Positions 9,471-20,662 are shown, numbered from the stretch's first letter. The stretch is 64,000 nt of DNA from Sweltsa coloradensis (GCA_024449915.1 JAMZAV010003179.1:1-64000); one strand, 5' to 3'. Notes: generated by a model from the sequence alone, not told the origin. A program made the numbers and translations.

Positions 9471-10004
9471 ATTTAACACAATAGTAGGCCACAATAGACC
9501 GACAATACAAACATTCAAACAACTAACATTATAAGCCTAACTTATAACATTACGTACATACAACATATAAAAGTTCACCATTATAAAAACATACAGCATT
9601 TGAATTGAAAAGAATAATGATAAAATTGTACAAATCTCTTTAAGAAAATAATATAATTTGAAGCTGACAATTATTATTAATTAAAAGTGTGAACTTTATT
9701 AACTTTACCCTACTTTATTGATTCCCTAAGAAGTTTCTTGAAATCCAGTGTTTTCATGTTGAGAGCATTCACTTTTATTATATATTTGCTTAAGTTTTCT
9801 AGCGCTAGGCCTAGCCCATGGTACAAGGATATCTCTGTAGAATATCATTGGATCATGGGCCTAGCCTACCTAAAATACCAAAACAAATTGCAAAGTAAGG
9901 TAAAAAAAAGGTAATTTCCATTGAAAAGTTATAAAAATTGTTTCTGTCACAGATAACAAGTGTACAATAATCATGCGATGAGTAAAAAAAAGTAAAAAAG
10001 TTTT
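9471..10004. other. AT-rich DNA, probable SINE body
   Basis: I see no gene. The stretch leads from AT-rich sequence to the tRNA-like head at 10005 and may be the body of a long SINE. It has a small TAGGCC-rich patch near 9800-9870. Confidence 0.35.
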
Positions 10005-10085
10005 CCTAGGCGGGATTCGAACCGGCGACCTCTCGCGTTCAAAACAAGAGCTCTAACCACTCGGCCAACCGGACCGCGATGTTCC
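10005..10085 (-). repeat. tRNA-derived SINE head with intact Pol III boxes
   Basis: On the minus strand TGGCCGAGTGG is a perfect A box of the Leu/Ser tRNA type and GGTTCGAATCC is a perfect B box, about 45 bases apart. The acceptor arms do not pair over seven bases. The sequence after the T arm is A/T-rich, so a SINE head or tRNA pseudogene is more likely than a working tRNA. Confidence 0.6.
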
Positions 10086-10458
10086 GCCAATGCAGATGCA
10101 CGCTAACTTGCGACGAGCGTAAATAATTTGACATGACACTCATAACACTTTAAATATTTTTAAAGCCTTCTGCCAACATTTCTAGAGTGTAATTTACGCC
10201 TTTATACATAGGATGTACCTTATAACTATTTATTTAGTCATTAAAAACTTTCGATGTGGCAGTCAAGACGCAAATAAATCTCTACACGCAAGGTAAAACC
10301 TCGCGGTTTGAAACGTAAGAAAACTTGCGAGCCAAGTAGCAAGCCATTTCGCAAGTTTGTCTCAAGACTACCGATTTGATGGTTTTGAGCGACCTGTCGA
10401 AAATTTGCGACTCGAAACGGGAGGTGAGTTGAAACGCAAGTTTCAAGACTTGGCCTCC

Positions 10459-10820
10459 AGGGCGCTTCAACCGGGTATTAGGTCAGATTGCGCCGCCTGT
10501 GGTTAAAAGTTAACGAAATTAGTTAAGGGTGTCTTTGTTAATGATGTTGTTATCTAAGCTTATAAAAGAAAAGAATTGTGGTAATAGTGTTGACAAAAGA
10601 GAAATGATTTATTTAAATGTAAATAAAGACTGAGAGGAAATATCTTTGAAGATAAATAAATTCCATTAAATAAATTACTTTAAATGAGTAATTTAGAAAG
10701 ATTTTCGCCGTTATCATATGATAGAAGTTCTTCATTTGATTAAAAGAGATAAAATTGCGTGCGCAAGACAACACTGCATTTGTAAATTACGTATGATTGT
10801 GTGTTTTGTTTTCATTATTT
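10459..10820 (-). repeat. LINE-A module A (C-terminus and 3' UTR)
   Basis: It starts AGGGCGCTTCAACCGGGTAT, runs through the AT-rich 3' UTR, and includes the minus-strand end of ORF2 (TTATCATATGATAGAAGTTC at about 10710-10730). It is the inner part of the LINE-A tail split by the 6701-10458 element. Confidence 0.75.
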
Positions 10821-10827
10821 AGATTCA

Positions 10828-11166
10828 GGGCGCATCAACTGTAAGGTTATAATGCACCACTCTAGCCTAAAGGATATGGGGTAGAACGGTATATGGGGGC
10901 TGGAAAGGGGGGGGGGGGGAGTTCTCACGTCGCGTTCTTTATAGTCTTTGTCATCGTTTGGTTTGTCTTTGTCATCGTCGTCGGGAAGGTCGTCATGGAA
11001 AAGGGGAGGTTTCCCCGACAACGATTGCCATAGCTCGCCTCTGATTTCGGGTAGTAATATACTCCCCTTTTACTAGCTGATGTTTGCGAGGTGGACTTTT
11101 TCTCTCGAATAAACTTTTACGATTAGCAGAGCTATGCTCTGGGCCAATACTACCCCGGGCCCAGGC
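10828..11166 (-). repeat. LINE-A module B, full copy
   Basis: Both ends are present: GGGCGCATCAACTG at the start and CCCCGGGCCCAGGC at the end. The internal GTC-rich stretch encodes an acidic KDDDDDP-type run on the minus strand. It follows module A directly. Confidence 0.75.
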
Positions 11167-11693
11167 CCGTGCTGGTCAGAACCAGCCACGGGTAGGGGGA
11201 GGAAATGGGAGTTCTCACGTCGTGGTGGTCATCGTCGAATTAACTCACCGTTATGCCCACAGAACGACAGAGCGAAGCTTAAAACTTGGGACACCGGACC
11301 ATACCAAACTGGATTGCAACAACCGAGAAATCCAATGCCACAACGCTATGGTTTATTTTGACAAGTTTATCCTTAAACCAAGTGAATAATCGAACCTTAT
11401 TATGTTTCATTCTTGCTGTAAGATCTCGGTGAACACTGTTATTATTATATCACCAATAAATAGTCCGTATTCATCACAATCTTGTGCAAATCTACGTTCA
11501 AAAGACCAACCCAAACACGTCTTTCTCTTTCAAGAAGATATGAAAACATTTGACAGCGCATAATGTTTTAACAATGTTTACTCACCGCCTTGTCGACGGA
11601 AGGTTTCAAGATTCCAACGCCAGTTGACCTAACCAAATACGAGAGTTTTAAGAAGGCTTTGGCGGCGCAGTATCTACTAGCTTTGGCCACCTG
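11167..11693. other. Module B scrap, then unassigned DNA and the CTG target site
   Basis: At 11167-11240 a second, truncated module B (CAGAACCAGCCACGGGTAGG) abuts the first. From 11241 to 11690 I see no gene or known repeat. CTG at 11691-11693 is one copy of the target duplication of the 9-kb unit that follows. Confidence 0.45.
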
Positions 11694-12104
11694 GGCCCGG
11701 ATCCACAAAGCGGGGTTAAAAAAAATCGAGGTTAAATTTGGAGGTTAGCCGAGCTAACCCCCATTTCGGTATCCACAAAAGGAGGTTAGGCAGTTTTGGG
11801 GGTTAGTTTACCTCTAATTTTAACCTCTGCTATATTTTGGTGGTTAGCATCTAACCCCCGAAATCGAATAATTCAAAATGGCCGACCTTTCCCACTTCAG
11901 ATATTTGATGATAAATAGTTAATTAAACATTAATATTGTTGAAATCTTAGACTCAAATAAATAAACACAAAATTATTTTACGTGTGTAACATCCATTGCA
12001 ACATTTGAAATACTTTTAACTTCCCGCGCTGTTTTAGGTTAGGTTATCTATCGGATCGGTAGGCCTACACGGACGTTTGTTTTGTAAACAAGACGTCGCG
12101 CAAA

Positions 12105-14315
12105 ATGTCTTGGCCAGTAGGCCGAGGCTTTTACTTCAAAATACTAGTTTATTTTCGCTGTCAGTCTATCAAAATGTGTTACGGTTTATTCGAGGCATTA
12201 GACAGTCTATCTGCACTCTGCAGCCGAATTGTGAAGAGGTTTTGCCAAGAGATTGGCCAAGAGATTGTCTTACGTCGAAGTAGGGTTAGGGTAGGTAGGT
12301 CTAGCCCTGGCCCCTAGCCAAGGGCCTAGGCCTATATCCAGTGGGAGATGCAATCATCAGAATTAAATAAGGTAAGTGTGAGATTGAATAATCTAATGCC
12401 TAGTGCTTGGCCCTAGGCTGGGCCCTAGTTCCCATAGCCCCTACAATCTAGTCAAATTATGTAGGCTAGGCCTACTAGGGCCTAGCCCTGAGCGCTAGGC
12501 TAGGCCTAGGGCTAGGGCTAGGCCTAGATAGGCCTAGGCCCATGGGATAAACCATAAACGAGGTTTTTAAAACGCTTTGCTAGGCCTGAGCCTAAGCAGA
12601 ATGTTCTAAGGTCTAGGCATAGCCATGTGTTACGTACATACCAGCCTACAGGCCTTGTGTCAGGCTTAGGGCTAGACCTAGCCTAGATAGGGCCTTGTGT
12701 CAGCTAGAGCTGGCCGCGAAGCGCGTATATGTTAGGCTTTACAATATGTAAGGCCTACTTGGTATTAAATTTCATTAAACACCAACAGCTTCACGCAACC
12801 TCCCCCCTAGCCCCCTACAAAGCATGCGCAAAAAGCCCAACCGAAGAAGTACTGGGCTAGCCTAGGACCAAAGCCCTAGGCAGGTTTAACCTCAAAATGT
12901 GAAGGCCTAGTTCTACTTAGACTTTCCAAGCTTTTAAGGGTCTAGCCGGGTCTAGCATAGTATTGCTCTAGACCTTAGCCTACATAGGCATCCCCTAGGT
13001 CTTCTAAAACAATGTTATTATCGTGTTAATTAATTTTGTTTCATTTATTGTAGTTGGAACCGGACGGATCATTGCCCGCAGTTGTCAGCAGATGGCGCGT
13101 TGCGTGTCGCCGCTGTCGCCCCAATGGACATTTTGCTGCCCGTGATCATAAACGGGTTCCTCGTCTGATTCAGTGCCTAAGTAAGTAGGCCTACGGTAGG
13201 ACCTAGGTCTACCAGAAGGCCGACTAAGATAGCCTCGGTTATATTTGCAGGCTATGGCTCGATTGGCATGTTTGTTGAATAGGGGCTAGGCTTTTTGTTT
13301 TTAGGCCTAAGTTATTAAGAAAAATTGTAAAGGATCAGTGGAAACAAAGATTCCTGATTATAGACATAGGCCTATTACGGTAGGCACACTATGCCTACTT
13401 ATTTAAGATCATTGGTAAGTTTTTTTGGCATCCTGTCGTGTTACACAATATTGATTGTACCGGTAGGACTTTCATCGACTATGAATGAGGGTTTATGTAG
13501 CTCTAGATGATTAATTAGTACCGGTCCTTAATAGTTGAATCATGTAGGCTAGGCTAATAAAGAAGGTAAATAATAACATTTAAAAAATATTTTAAGTACG
13601 GTACCTACAAGTAGCCTTATCAATAATGTCCCTTGCTGAAATTCTCAGTGGCCTCTCAGCCTGAAAATAAGTTCTTGGAACTGAGTAGGTAGAATGTTAT
13701 CGGCATAGGCTACATAGTTTAGTCAAACTGTGATACTAGGCCCTACATGAGTTGTTATGTTTTGACTTCTGAATTTTGTGCAAATGAGAATTTTGGGAAA
13801 TTTCTTAAATTGGTCTAGGCCTCCGCCTACCTAACTAATTATTGTTGGTTTATTTCAGTTTCACATAGAGCATAATATTATGCTGATACCCTATAGCTAC
13901 AAGTAAAAAATTAAAATATTGACCCATTAAAAATTATGTAGTGCCTACTCAAATATTGCTGTTCATAAAATTAAAATATTTGGCCTAAATATATTTACAT
14001 AGGCCTACACAGGTTGAGAATTAGATCAAACCACATGTAGCTTTACATTCAATGTGCACAATAGGTCTACAGTACCGGTACTATATATTTATGTATCAAT
14101 AACTATGTCTAGGCCTACTATTGGGAACTACATTTTGGTTTGGTTTGTACATTGTAGCTGAGAGAAATAATTGACATAATTTGTATACTTTTTCAGGTGT
14201 GTTGAAACGAATATCCAACTACCGGTACCTGTGCGGCTGTGCCTCTCCCCGTCCGTATGCCTACCAGCACCTCATTCACCTGGACCGGACGCCGTCGTCA
14301 GTGACCTGCGTCTAG
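12105..14315 (+). CDS. Candidate four-exon gene for a 153-residue Cys-rich protein
   Basis: The predicted exons are 12105-12290, 12342-12371, 13054-13180 and 14197-14315, with stop TAG at 14313. The splice sites fit consensus: AGG|gtaggt, AAG|gtaagt, A|gtaagt, and acceptors ending ccag, gtag and tcag. All junctions keep the frame. The product has CRRC at about residue 94, a basic middle, and CGC at about residue 129. It is R-rich and has no signal peptide, membrane segment or family I recognise. The first intron would be only 51 bases. If it is not removed, translation could start at 12348 instead and give 89 residues. AATAAA-like signals follow at about 14470. The gene lies inside the 9-kb TIR unit, so it could be an element-borne accessory gene, a captured host gene, or a chance set of open exons. 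Confidence 0.4.
12292..13000. repeat. TAGGCC-rich intronic low-complexity DNA
   Basis: Motifs built from TAGGCC and CCTAGGGC recur dozens of times, densest at 12295-12560 and 12600-12720. There is no fixed period. It lies mainly in the second predicted intron of the candidate gene. Confidence 0.6.
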
Positions 14316-15266
14316 CTACTCGAGGGATTGAAGTGTGAAGTCAATTAATTGCGCTACCGATTCTATTGGATCTGAGTCAACTCTCAAATCAGTTTTGTGG
14401 TTGTGGGTAACTAATGATACATCTTGGTTGGCAAACATGACAAGCAGAGTCTTTGGTTTAATAATTTCTAAATAAATAATTATAGAAAGTTAATTGCAAT
14501 ATTATTGTTTGCATAAATCTATAAAACTAAAAATGTTCTAGGACAGTCCCTGGACCCCCATTTGCATGTGCCATAGTGGCCAATCATAAACGCTGGAGAA
14601 AAATAAATTCTCTTATTATACCATATTATTATATTCTCTGAAAGCCAAATTTGCAGTCTGAAAAAATATTATTTTACATGTGGAAACCTTAAAAAGATGC
14701 TAAGGAATTTTGTATTGAGTAATTTGTAGGCACCCTGGTTATATCATAAGCATGTTATTAATGGACTGTTTTATTCTAGGTTTTAGCTTGAAAATGTTCT
14801 AAAACTTGCAACCTGGGCAAGTCAGTAAAATTTGTACTTGCCCAGAGATAATTGGAAGTTGAAAAATAGATGATGTTGTAATTTATTGTATTAAATATTT
14901 GATATTTGATTTATTCCCAGAAAATTTTAAGTCTTCTTCTTTTCATATGACCCCAATCAGCCTACTTGGCCATCCGGGCGACTGAAAAGTATTATTGGTT
15001 GCCCGTACCTGCATAGTTAGTTGTCTTGGCGGGCTATCTGGGCATATGAATTTTCTAGCTCTGTAGGTAGTTAAAACTTTAAAAATTTTAAGGTAAAAGA
15101 GTAGGCCTGCCATAATTTTCCTTGTGCTTCTTCTCTGCAGATTTATATACTATGTATGAAATAAATAAATAATTTGAACATTTAAATTGTGGTTTACCTT
15201 ATACTTATCTTGTAATTTTACAATCTACTAATTTCCCTACCATTTTTCCCAGGTATACCAGGATTG
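14316..15266. other. Unassigned stretch after the candidate gene
   Basis: AT-rich DNA with several AATAAA-like signals (for example near 14470 and 15165). No second ORF, RNA gene or recognisable element is seen. Confidence 0.4.
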
Positions 15267-15516
15267 AGGTGCGTGAACCTGCCCCCCCCCCCCCAAACGC
15301 GCACTAAATCTGCATTTTACACAATATTTAGTGCGCATTTAGTGCTTTCAGAAATGCCAAGACATATAATTAGTGCGCCTTTACTTTAGGCGCTAATGAC
15401 ATTATTGTCTGGGGGGGGCTAAGTTCACGTTGCCCCCCCCCCCAAAAGGCGCACTTAATCTGCATTTAACACAATATTTGGTGCGCATTTAGTGCTTTCA
15501 GAAATGCCAAGATATA

Positions 15517-16107
15517 TAACTAGGAAAACGCTTAAGTCCCGCCGCGTTGATGGATGAGCTTTTTAAAGGTTTTAGTTTGCGTGGGATATCTTTACTTTTG
15601 CAAGTGTTTTGTTTTGCTGCCTACGCATTGTAGGTGAATGTTGTCAAGTTTCTTTTGTTTTTTGTCAATTGGTATTATTTACCGTAAAAACTTATATTAA
15701 AAGCTTTATTTCTATAGATTCTAGCTAACTTTTTCAACTTTTTCTTTCAAAAGGCACTACATCACAATAACCTTAATGTCCAATGTAAAATATGAACGTT
15801 TTAGCTCCACCGTTCGGTCAGAATTGGCCCAAATGGCACGAAAATATCGCACAAAAAATCGAAAAAAATCGCAAAAGTACGATATTCATGAGAAATATTT
15901 CTTCAATTGTACCCAAAAACATGGCAAGTCTGAGTTCAAAAATTTCGACGGTCCTGTCAAATTTTCATCCAGATCGCATATGCCGTTTGCCCGGTAGAGA
16001 GCGAACAAACAGACAGAAAAAAAAGAAAAAAAACAAACAAACAAAAAAACACCCGAGCTAAATTTTTTGGGGGGTCGGTGAAATTGAAGTCTTCGCTTCG
16101 CTCATTC
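15517..16107 (-). mobile_element. HINE-1, non-autonomous Helentron-like element
   Basis: On the minus strand it starts with GAATGAGCGAAGCGAAG, a one-base variant of the usual GGATGAGCG, and ends GCGTTTTCCTAGTTA. The 5' terminal GATGAGCG is repeated in inverse just inside the 3' end, followed by the stem AACGC/GCGTT and then CTAG. This asymmetric terminal inverted repeat plus hairpin is the known signature of Helentron/Helitron2 elements. The flanks are A and A on the plus strand, i.e. T|T in element orientation. There is no coding capacity. The internal A/C-rich run at 16008-16050 is a HINE-type microsatellite. Confidence 0.72.
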
Positions 16108-16177
16108 AATGATCAACAAAATAAGTCGTTAAAAAAGCTAAAGTCTTGATAATTCCAATTTCAGTGCCATTCCGTTA

Positions 16178-17552
16178 TACTAGGAAAACGCTAAAGTCCC
16201 ACCGCGTTGATGGATGAGCTTTTTTTAAGTTTTTAGTTTGCGTGGGATATCTTTACTTTTGCAAGTGCTTTGTTTTTCTGCCGACGCATTGTTGGTGATT
16301 GTTGTCAAGTTTCTATTGTTTCTTGTTAATTTGTTATTATTTAACATTAAAATCTTACATTAAAAGCTTTATTTCTATGGATTTTGGCTAACTTTTTCAA
16401 CTTTTTCTTTCAAATGGTACTACATCACCAACCTTAATGGTCATTGTCCATGTATAATATGAACGTTGTAGCCCCACCCGTTTGGTCAGAATTGGCCCAA
16501 ATGGCACGAAAATATCGAACAAAGAGTCAAAAAACTTATATTAAAAGCTATATTTCTATAGATTCTGGCTAACTTTTTCAACTTTTTCTTTCAGTAAGCA
16601 ATACCTCACCATAAACTTAATTGGATGAGCGAAGCGAAGACTTCAATTTCACCGACCCCCCAAAAAATTTAGCTCGGGTGTTTTTTTTTTGTTTTGTTTT
16701 TTTGTTTTTCCGTCTGTTTTTTCGCTCTCTACCGGGCAAACGGCATATCCGATCTTGATGAAAATTTGACAGGACCCTCGAAATCTCTGAACTTAGACTT
16801 GCTACGTTTTTGGGTACAATCGAAGAAATATTTCTCATAAATTTCGTACTTTTACGATTTTTTTCGATTTTTAGTGCGATATTTTCGTGACATTTGGGCC
16901 GATTCTGACCAAACGGGTGGGGCTACAACGTGCATATTCCACATGGACATTAAGGTTATGGTGATGTAGTACCTTTTGAGAGAAAAAGTTGAAAAAGTAA
17001 GCCAAAAACCATAGAAATAAAGCTTTTAATATAAGTTTTTTACGGTAAATAATACCAATTGACAGGTAACAAAAGAAACTTGACAACAATCACATACAAT
17101 GCGTAGGCATCAAAACAAAGCACTTGCAAAAGTAAAGATATCCCACGCAAACTTAAAACTTTAAAAAGCTCATCCATCAACGCGGCGGGACTTTAGCGTT
17201 TTCCTAGTATCCATGTGAAATATGAACGTTGTAGCCCCACCCGTTTGGTCAGAATCGGCCCAAATGTCACGAAAATATCGCACTAAAAATCGAAAAAAAA
17301 ATCGTAAAAGTACGATATTCATGAGAAATATTTCTTCGATTGTACCCAAAAACGTAGCAAGTCTAAGTTCAGAGATTTCAAAGTTCCCCTCAAATTTTCA
17401 TCAAGATCGCATATGCCGTTTGCCCGGTAGAGAGCGAACAAACAGACAGAAAAACAAACAAAAAAACAAAAAATAAATAAAAATAAAATAAAAACACCAG
17501 AGCTCAATATTTTGGGGGGTCGGTGTAATTGAAGTCTTCGCTTCGCTCATCC
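16178..17552 (-). mobile_element. HINE-2, interrupted by HINE-3
   Basis: The minus-strand 5' end GGATGAGCGAAGCG is at 17552 and the 3' end CCTAGTA is at 16178, with A bases outside both (T|T). Removing HINE-3 (16623-17209) leaves about 790 bases. In these the segment from TTAAAAGC to the AAAATATCG block occurs twice (about 16360-16530 and 16535-16622 plus 17210-17290). The element therefore carries an internal tandem duplication or arose from recombination of two copies. Confidence 0.7.
16623..17209 (+). mobile_element. HINE-3, nested inside HINE-2
   Basis: It begins GGATGAGCGAAGCGAAGACT at 16623 and ends CGTTTTCCTAGTA at 17209. The bases just outside are T (16622) and T (17210), and HINE-2 sequence continues across the joint. 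It is 587 bp and close in sequence to HINE-1, with a T-rich microsatellite at 16681-16716. The nesting shows that HINE-2 is older. Confidence 0.78.
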
Positions 17553-17998
17553 AATAATTACAAATACAAAAATGAATTGGTACAAGGATGCAAGAGCTTT
17601 ACTAAAGGTTAATATCAGTTAAGACCTGTTAGATATTTCGAACAGGACAGTTCGTTTAGTATTTTATAACACGGTGCCAGATTATTGTGTTAATTCACTA
17701 ATTTTGTAGAAGTTTTATGGTAGTCTACGAATGGTTGTGCCCGTTGTTTTACTATTTTCTTTTAATGTAAATCATGAAAAATCGTACAAAAAAACCTGGA
17801 AATGGGGAGTACTGACTGATTGCAATGATAATAATATATGACTTAATAAATTATACAATTAACACACAAAAACTCACACAACCGTACATTTATTGAAATA
17901 GGTGACAAGGACGATTGTGCAATCGCTTTCGGCTAAAGAATATATCAAATCAATATTACACAGAACTACCGTGTGTGTTATTCGTGATGGCAAGGTAA

Positions 17999-18226
17999 GG
18001 CCCATTACGTTCCACAGAATGTAAAACAATTTTGACTAAGAAATGCTTTGTTACACTTATAAAATCGTTTGGAGATAGACAGGACGATGTGGCTATTAAA
18101 GTTTTTAAATACCGAAAAAGTACAGTTGACAGTTTCCAACACAAATTTCACCAAAAATGTAGAACTGTTTATACAGACTCACGCAAACGTGAAAGAGCAA
18201 TAAAACGTTTTATTTATTTGGGATAG
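17999..18226 (+). pseudogene. Cys/His-bearing ORF fragment
   Basis: An open frame of 75 codons follows an in-frame stop and ends in TAG at 18226. It contains FQHKFHQKCRTVYTDSRKRE, an H-x3-H-x2-C pattern with a YT-x-R tail. I recall similar H..C...YT text in the N-terminal region of transposon-associated proteins of marine invertebrates, possibly the same group as the ORF remnants at 31996-33325. That link is from memory and weak. Confidence 0.3.
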
Positions 18227-18479
18227 TACCACACATTAAATAATATATTTCCATTTTGAGAATTATTGCGACAAGTGGGGGCAGCGTTAACCTGGCCCCC
18301 CACCCATTAGATGCAATTTTAAGGGAAAGTAAAGGCGCACTAATGATATATCTTGGCATTTCTGAAAGCACTAAATGCGTACTAAATTTTGTGTAAAATG
18401 CAGATTAGTGCGCGTTTGGGGGGGGCCAGGTTCACGCACCTCCAGGAGGTATGTTTACCAATGATGGCCGTGGCTGGCT

Positions 18480-19570
18480 TCACAAGTTCATCATGTTATG
18501 GGGGAGGGTTCTGTTGCTTTCAATTTGAGTAAATTGTGTATTGTAATTATTGTGTTATAGGAATGGATATTTTGTTAGTTCAATCATTCAAAATACGTTG
18601 ACACCTTTTTTATTGGCAGTAAAAATATTCAAATAGCGTAAAATACGGCTAACCCTTGGTGGCAGGGAGAAGTAGTGGTGAAAAATCGCTTGCCCCCGCA
18701 CATTATTTATTAATATTTAATACGATGCAGAAGTTAAAAAATCCATCTCGATCGTGGTCTCCCACATTCCAAAGACTCTGGTTCGAACCCCGATCGGGAT
18801 GGATTTTTTAATTTCTGAATGTAACTTTTTAAATATTAACAATTCCACCTGCGGGAGTGTTTCCCGACTAACCAAAATAAATAGAAATATTATTTATTAT
18901 CAAATTATTATGTATCTCCATGCCAAATTTCATGCTGGCAAATGGCAACTTACTATCCAGTGCTAGTCACTAATAGTATTATTATTAGGGGTGGGGGTGA
19001 AAAAATAGGGGTTGTGGAATGATACTTTTGTTGATTGAATCAAAACACGTTAAGACATGATTTTTATTTGCAACTAAAATATTCAAACTATATTAAATAC
19101 GACCCAACGCTCATTCTAACGTTAAGGGTTGTAGGGAATACTAGAGGTGTAATATCGCTTGCCTCCCCGTTGATTATTTATTTTTCATATTATTTTTAAT
19201 GTATCTTCAACCCAAAATTCATGCTAATAACTCACTTCACTAAGCATCTCACTAATTAGTGCTGGAATTACAGGTATCTAGAGAACAATAACATACGCTT
19301 TTAGGAGTTGGGGTGGAGAAAAACGTGGTTTGTGGAAAGAAGAGTAGTTTAATGTGATTAAAATACATTGACATATTAATTTAAATAAGTAATTTGAAAT
19401 GTCATAATGTATTTGGTACAAGCTAATACCCATTCCAATTTTAAGGGGTGGTTTAGGGGTTGTTTATTTTGACTTATAGCTTGCCTCTTCGCGGATTATT
19501 AATGATCATATTATTTTCTTATACCATGTCAAATTTCATGGTGGTAACTCGAAATGCAATATTATGGTGC
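18480..19570. repeat. Three diverged ~300-bp tandem repeats
   Basis: Each unit has a GGGGTGG-rich start, then CAAAATACGTTGACA or a variant, a block around AATATTCAAA, a TCGCTTGCC motif and ATTATTTATTAAT. Units start at roughly 18490, 18990 and 19300. Identity by eye is only moderate, so the array is old. The first unit is lengthened by the tRNA-like element at 18724-18830. Confidence 0.45.
18724..18830 (+). repeat. tRNA-like element in a 24-bp inverted repeat, copy 2
   Basis: GTTAAAAAATCCATCTCGAT and its near-complete inverse (18791-18815) bracket GGTTCGAACCC, a B-box match. The B box and everything 3' of it match the element at 5231-5347 closely, through GGATGGATTTT and ATTTCTGAAT. It is in the opposite orientation to that copy. 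Confidence 0.55.
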
Positions 19571-20509
19571 TATTACATAAACATTTACACTAATTTTAAT
19601 TAATAACTAAATTAAATAATATATTAATAAATAATAATGTAAGTAATAAATAATTATTGAGTAATAAAACAATTTATTACACTATTTTACTTAAAGGGGT
19701 ATTTAACCGCTTAACTCAAAAAATATATTTCATTCAGGCTAACTAGTAATGAATTTAGCAATTAACAGAAAAATTATTGGGGCCACCATGACCTCCCAAA
19801 AAATTGTCAAACATGACATTTTTCGAGCTAGGTCCCATCGGCAAAAATCTCCCATAAGAAATAACATGGGGACGATCTTTATGCCCCGTGACCTTGGAGG
19901 ATTTTGATCCAAAAAAATATTAGCCATTATTGACGTACTCGACAGCCTTTTCTGTAAATTCTCTATATTTTGTTTTGTAATTTGGGCAAGTAGTTCGGTC
20001 AAAATATGCTGATTACCAAGATGGGGTATGATTTTGGAATGCATATTTTTGCGTATTTGAGGGTATATTTGGGCACAGTTTTAAGACACGATGTTATGAA
20101 GGGGCATTTTAGATTGGTACTATGCTCTAGTATCTATGTGGACCAAAAAAAAGCAGGTTAAAGCCGATTTAGGAAATTTTCCAAAACACCAATTTTCGCC
20201 AATTTCTGGATCAAAAAAATTAAAAAATTCGTGTTAAATCACAGTTACAAGATATAATTTTTTGAACGGTCATTTAAGTGTAGTACTGTGCTATAGATCA
20301 CGTGGTAAAAAATAATTTTTGGGGTTTTTAGCCCCTTTAACATTTACACTAACAAAACACAAAGATTAGCAAAATTATGATAATTTAAATTTCGTACCAA
20401 AACAATCTTTCATAAAACTCTTTTCTATTGGTTGTGTTGAAAGCGACAATCTTATTGGCTGATATTCATGACGTCATCAATTGCGTCATCGTTTGAGCTT
20501 AGTTATTAC
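19571..20509. other. AT-rich stretch without a recognisable gene
   Basis: A minus-strand ORF at 19739-20044 (101 codons) shows no motif I know and ordinary base composition, so I do not call it. The segment 19780-20330 reads like an old dispersed repeat. The end of the 9-kb unit begins at about 20510. Confidence 0.35.
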
Positions 20510-20662
20510 CTCTGGCTAACCTCCACAGTAAAAATGCGTTTGTGGATACGGAAACGGGGGTTAAAAAAGGAGGTTAAATTTGGGGGTTAGAGTGGAGGTT
20601 AAAAACGGAGGTTAGATGGTTTCCCCCCGAAATTTAACCCCGCTTTGTGGATCCGGGCCCTG

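Larger units (their letters stand above)
6701..10458. mobile_element. TIR transposon with THAP domain remnant (3.76 kb)
   Basis: The termini are inverted: GGAGGCCAAGTCTTGAAAC at 6701 and its exact complement ending at 10458. Weaker similarity with short GCGA/TCGC motifs continues inward. The element splits a LINE-A 3' tail, half of which lies on each side, so it is younger than that copy. Inside, near the left end, is a decayed THAP DNA-binding domain, known from P-element-type transposases and other TIR transposons. The catalytic part is not recognisable, and much of the interior (7700-10100) is SINE and simple repeat. The superfamily is therefore unresolved, and no clear target duplication is visible. 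Confidence 0.6.
15267..18441. mobile_element. Inverted-repeat element with C/G-run termini
   Basis: AGGTGCGTGAACCT followed by a C run begins at 15267, and its inverse ends at 18441 after a G run. Inside both ends is the same block: GCGCACTAAATCTGCATTTT, then a second GTGCGCATTTAGTGCTTTC. In the left arm this block is present twice (15299-15373 and 15447-15516), and in the right arm once, inverted (18320-18412). Three HINE insertions occupy much of the interior. No clear target duplication is visible. The superfamily is unknown. Confidence 0.55.
11694..20659. mobile_element. 9-kb unit with Harbinger-like termini, TSD CTG
   Basis: GGCCCGGATCCACAAAGCGG at 11694 is repeated exactly, in inverse, ending at 20659. 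The perfect match runs about 27 bases, with GGTTA/TAACC-rich subterminal DNA on both sides (to about 11860 and from about 20510). CTG flanks both ends (11691-11693, 20660-20662). A 3-bp duplication and GGCCC-type ends fit PIF/Harbinger. Zebrafish Harbinger elements are reported to use a CWG target in an ACACCWGGT context, and the reconstructed site here, CCACCTGGG, is similar. I find no DDE transposase or Myb-like gene inside. It could be a non-autonomous element, or two ends of separate MITEs enclosing host DNA. Confidence 0.6.

Noticed and set aside
10005..10085. Functional tRNA gene
   Set aside because: A and B boxes are perfect, but the acceptor arm does not pair and the 3' flank is that of a retroposon.
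19739..20044. Minus-strand ORF of 101 codons
   Set aside because: No motif, no start context and repeat-like surroundings; probably chance.
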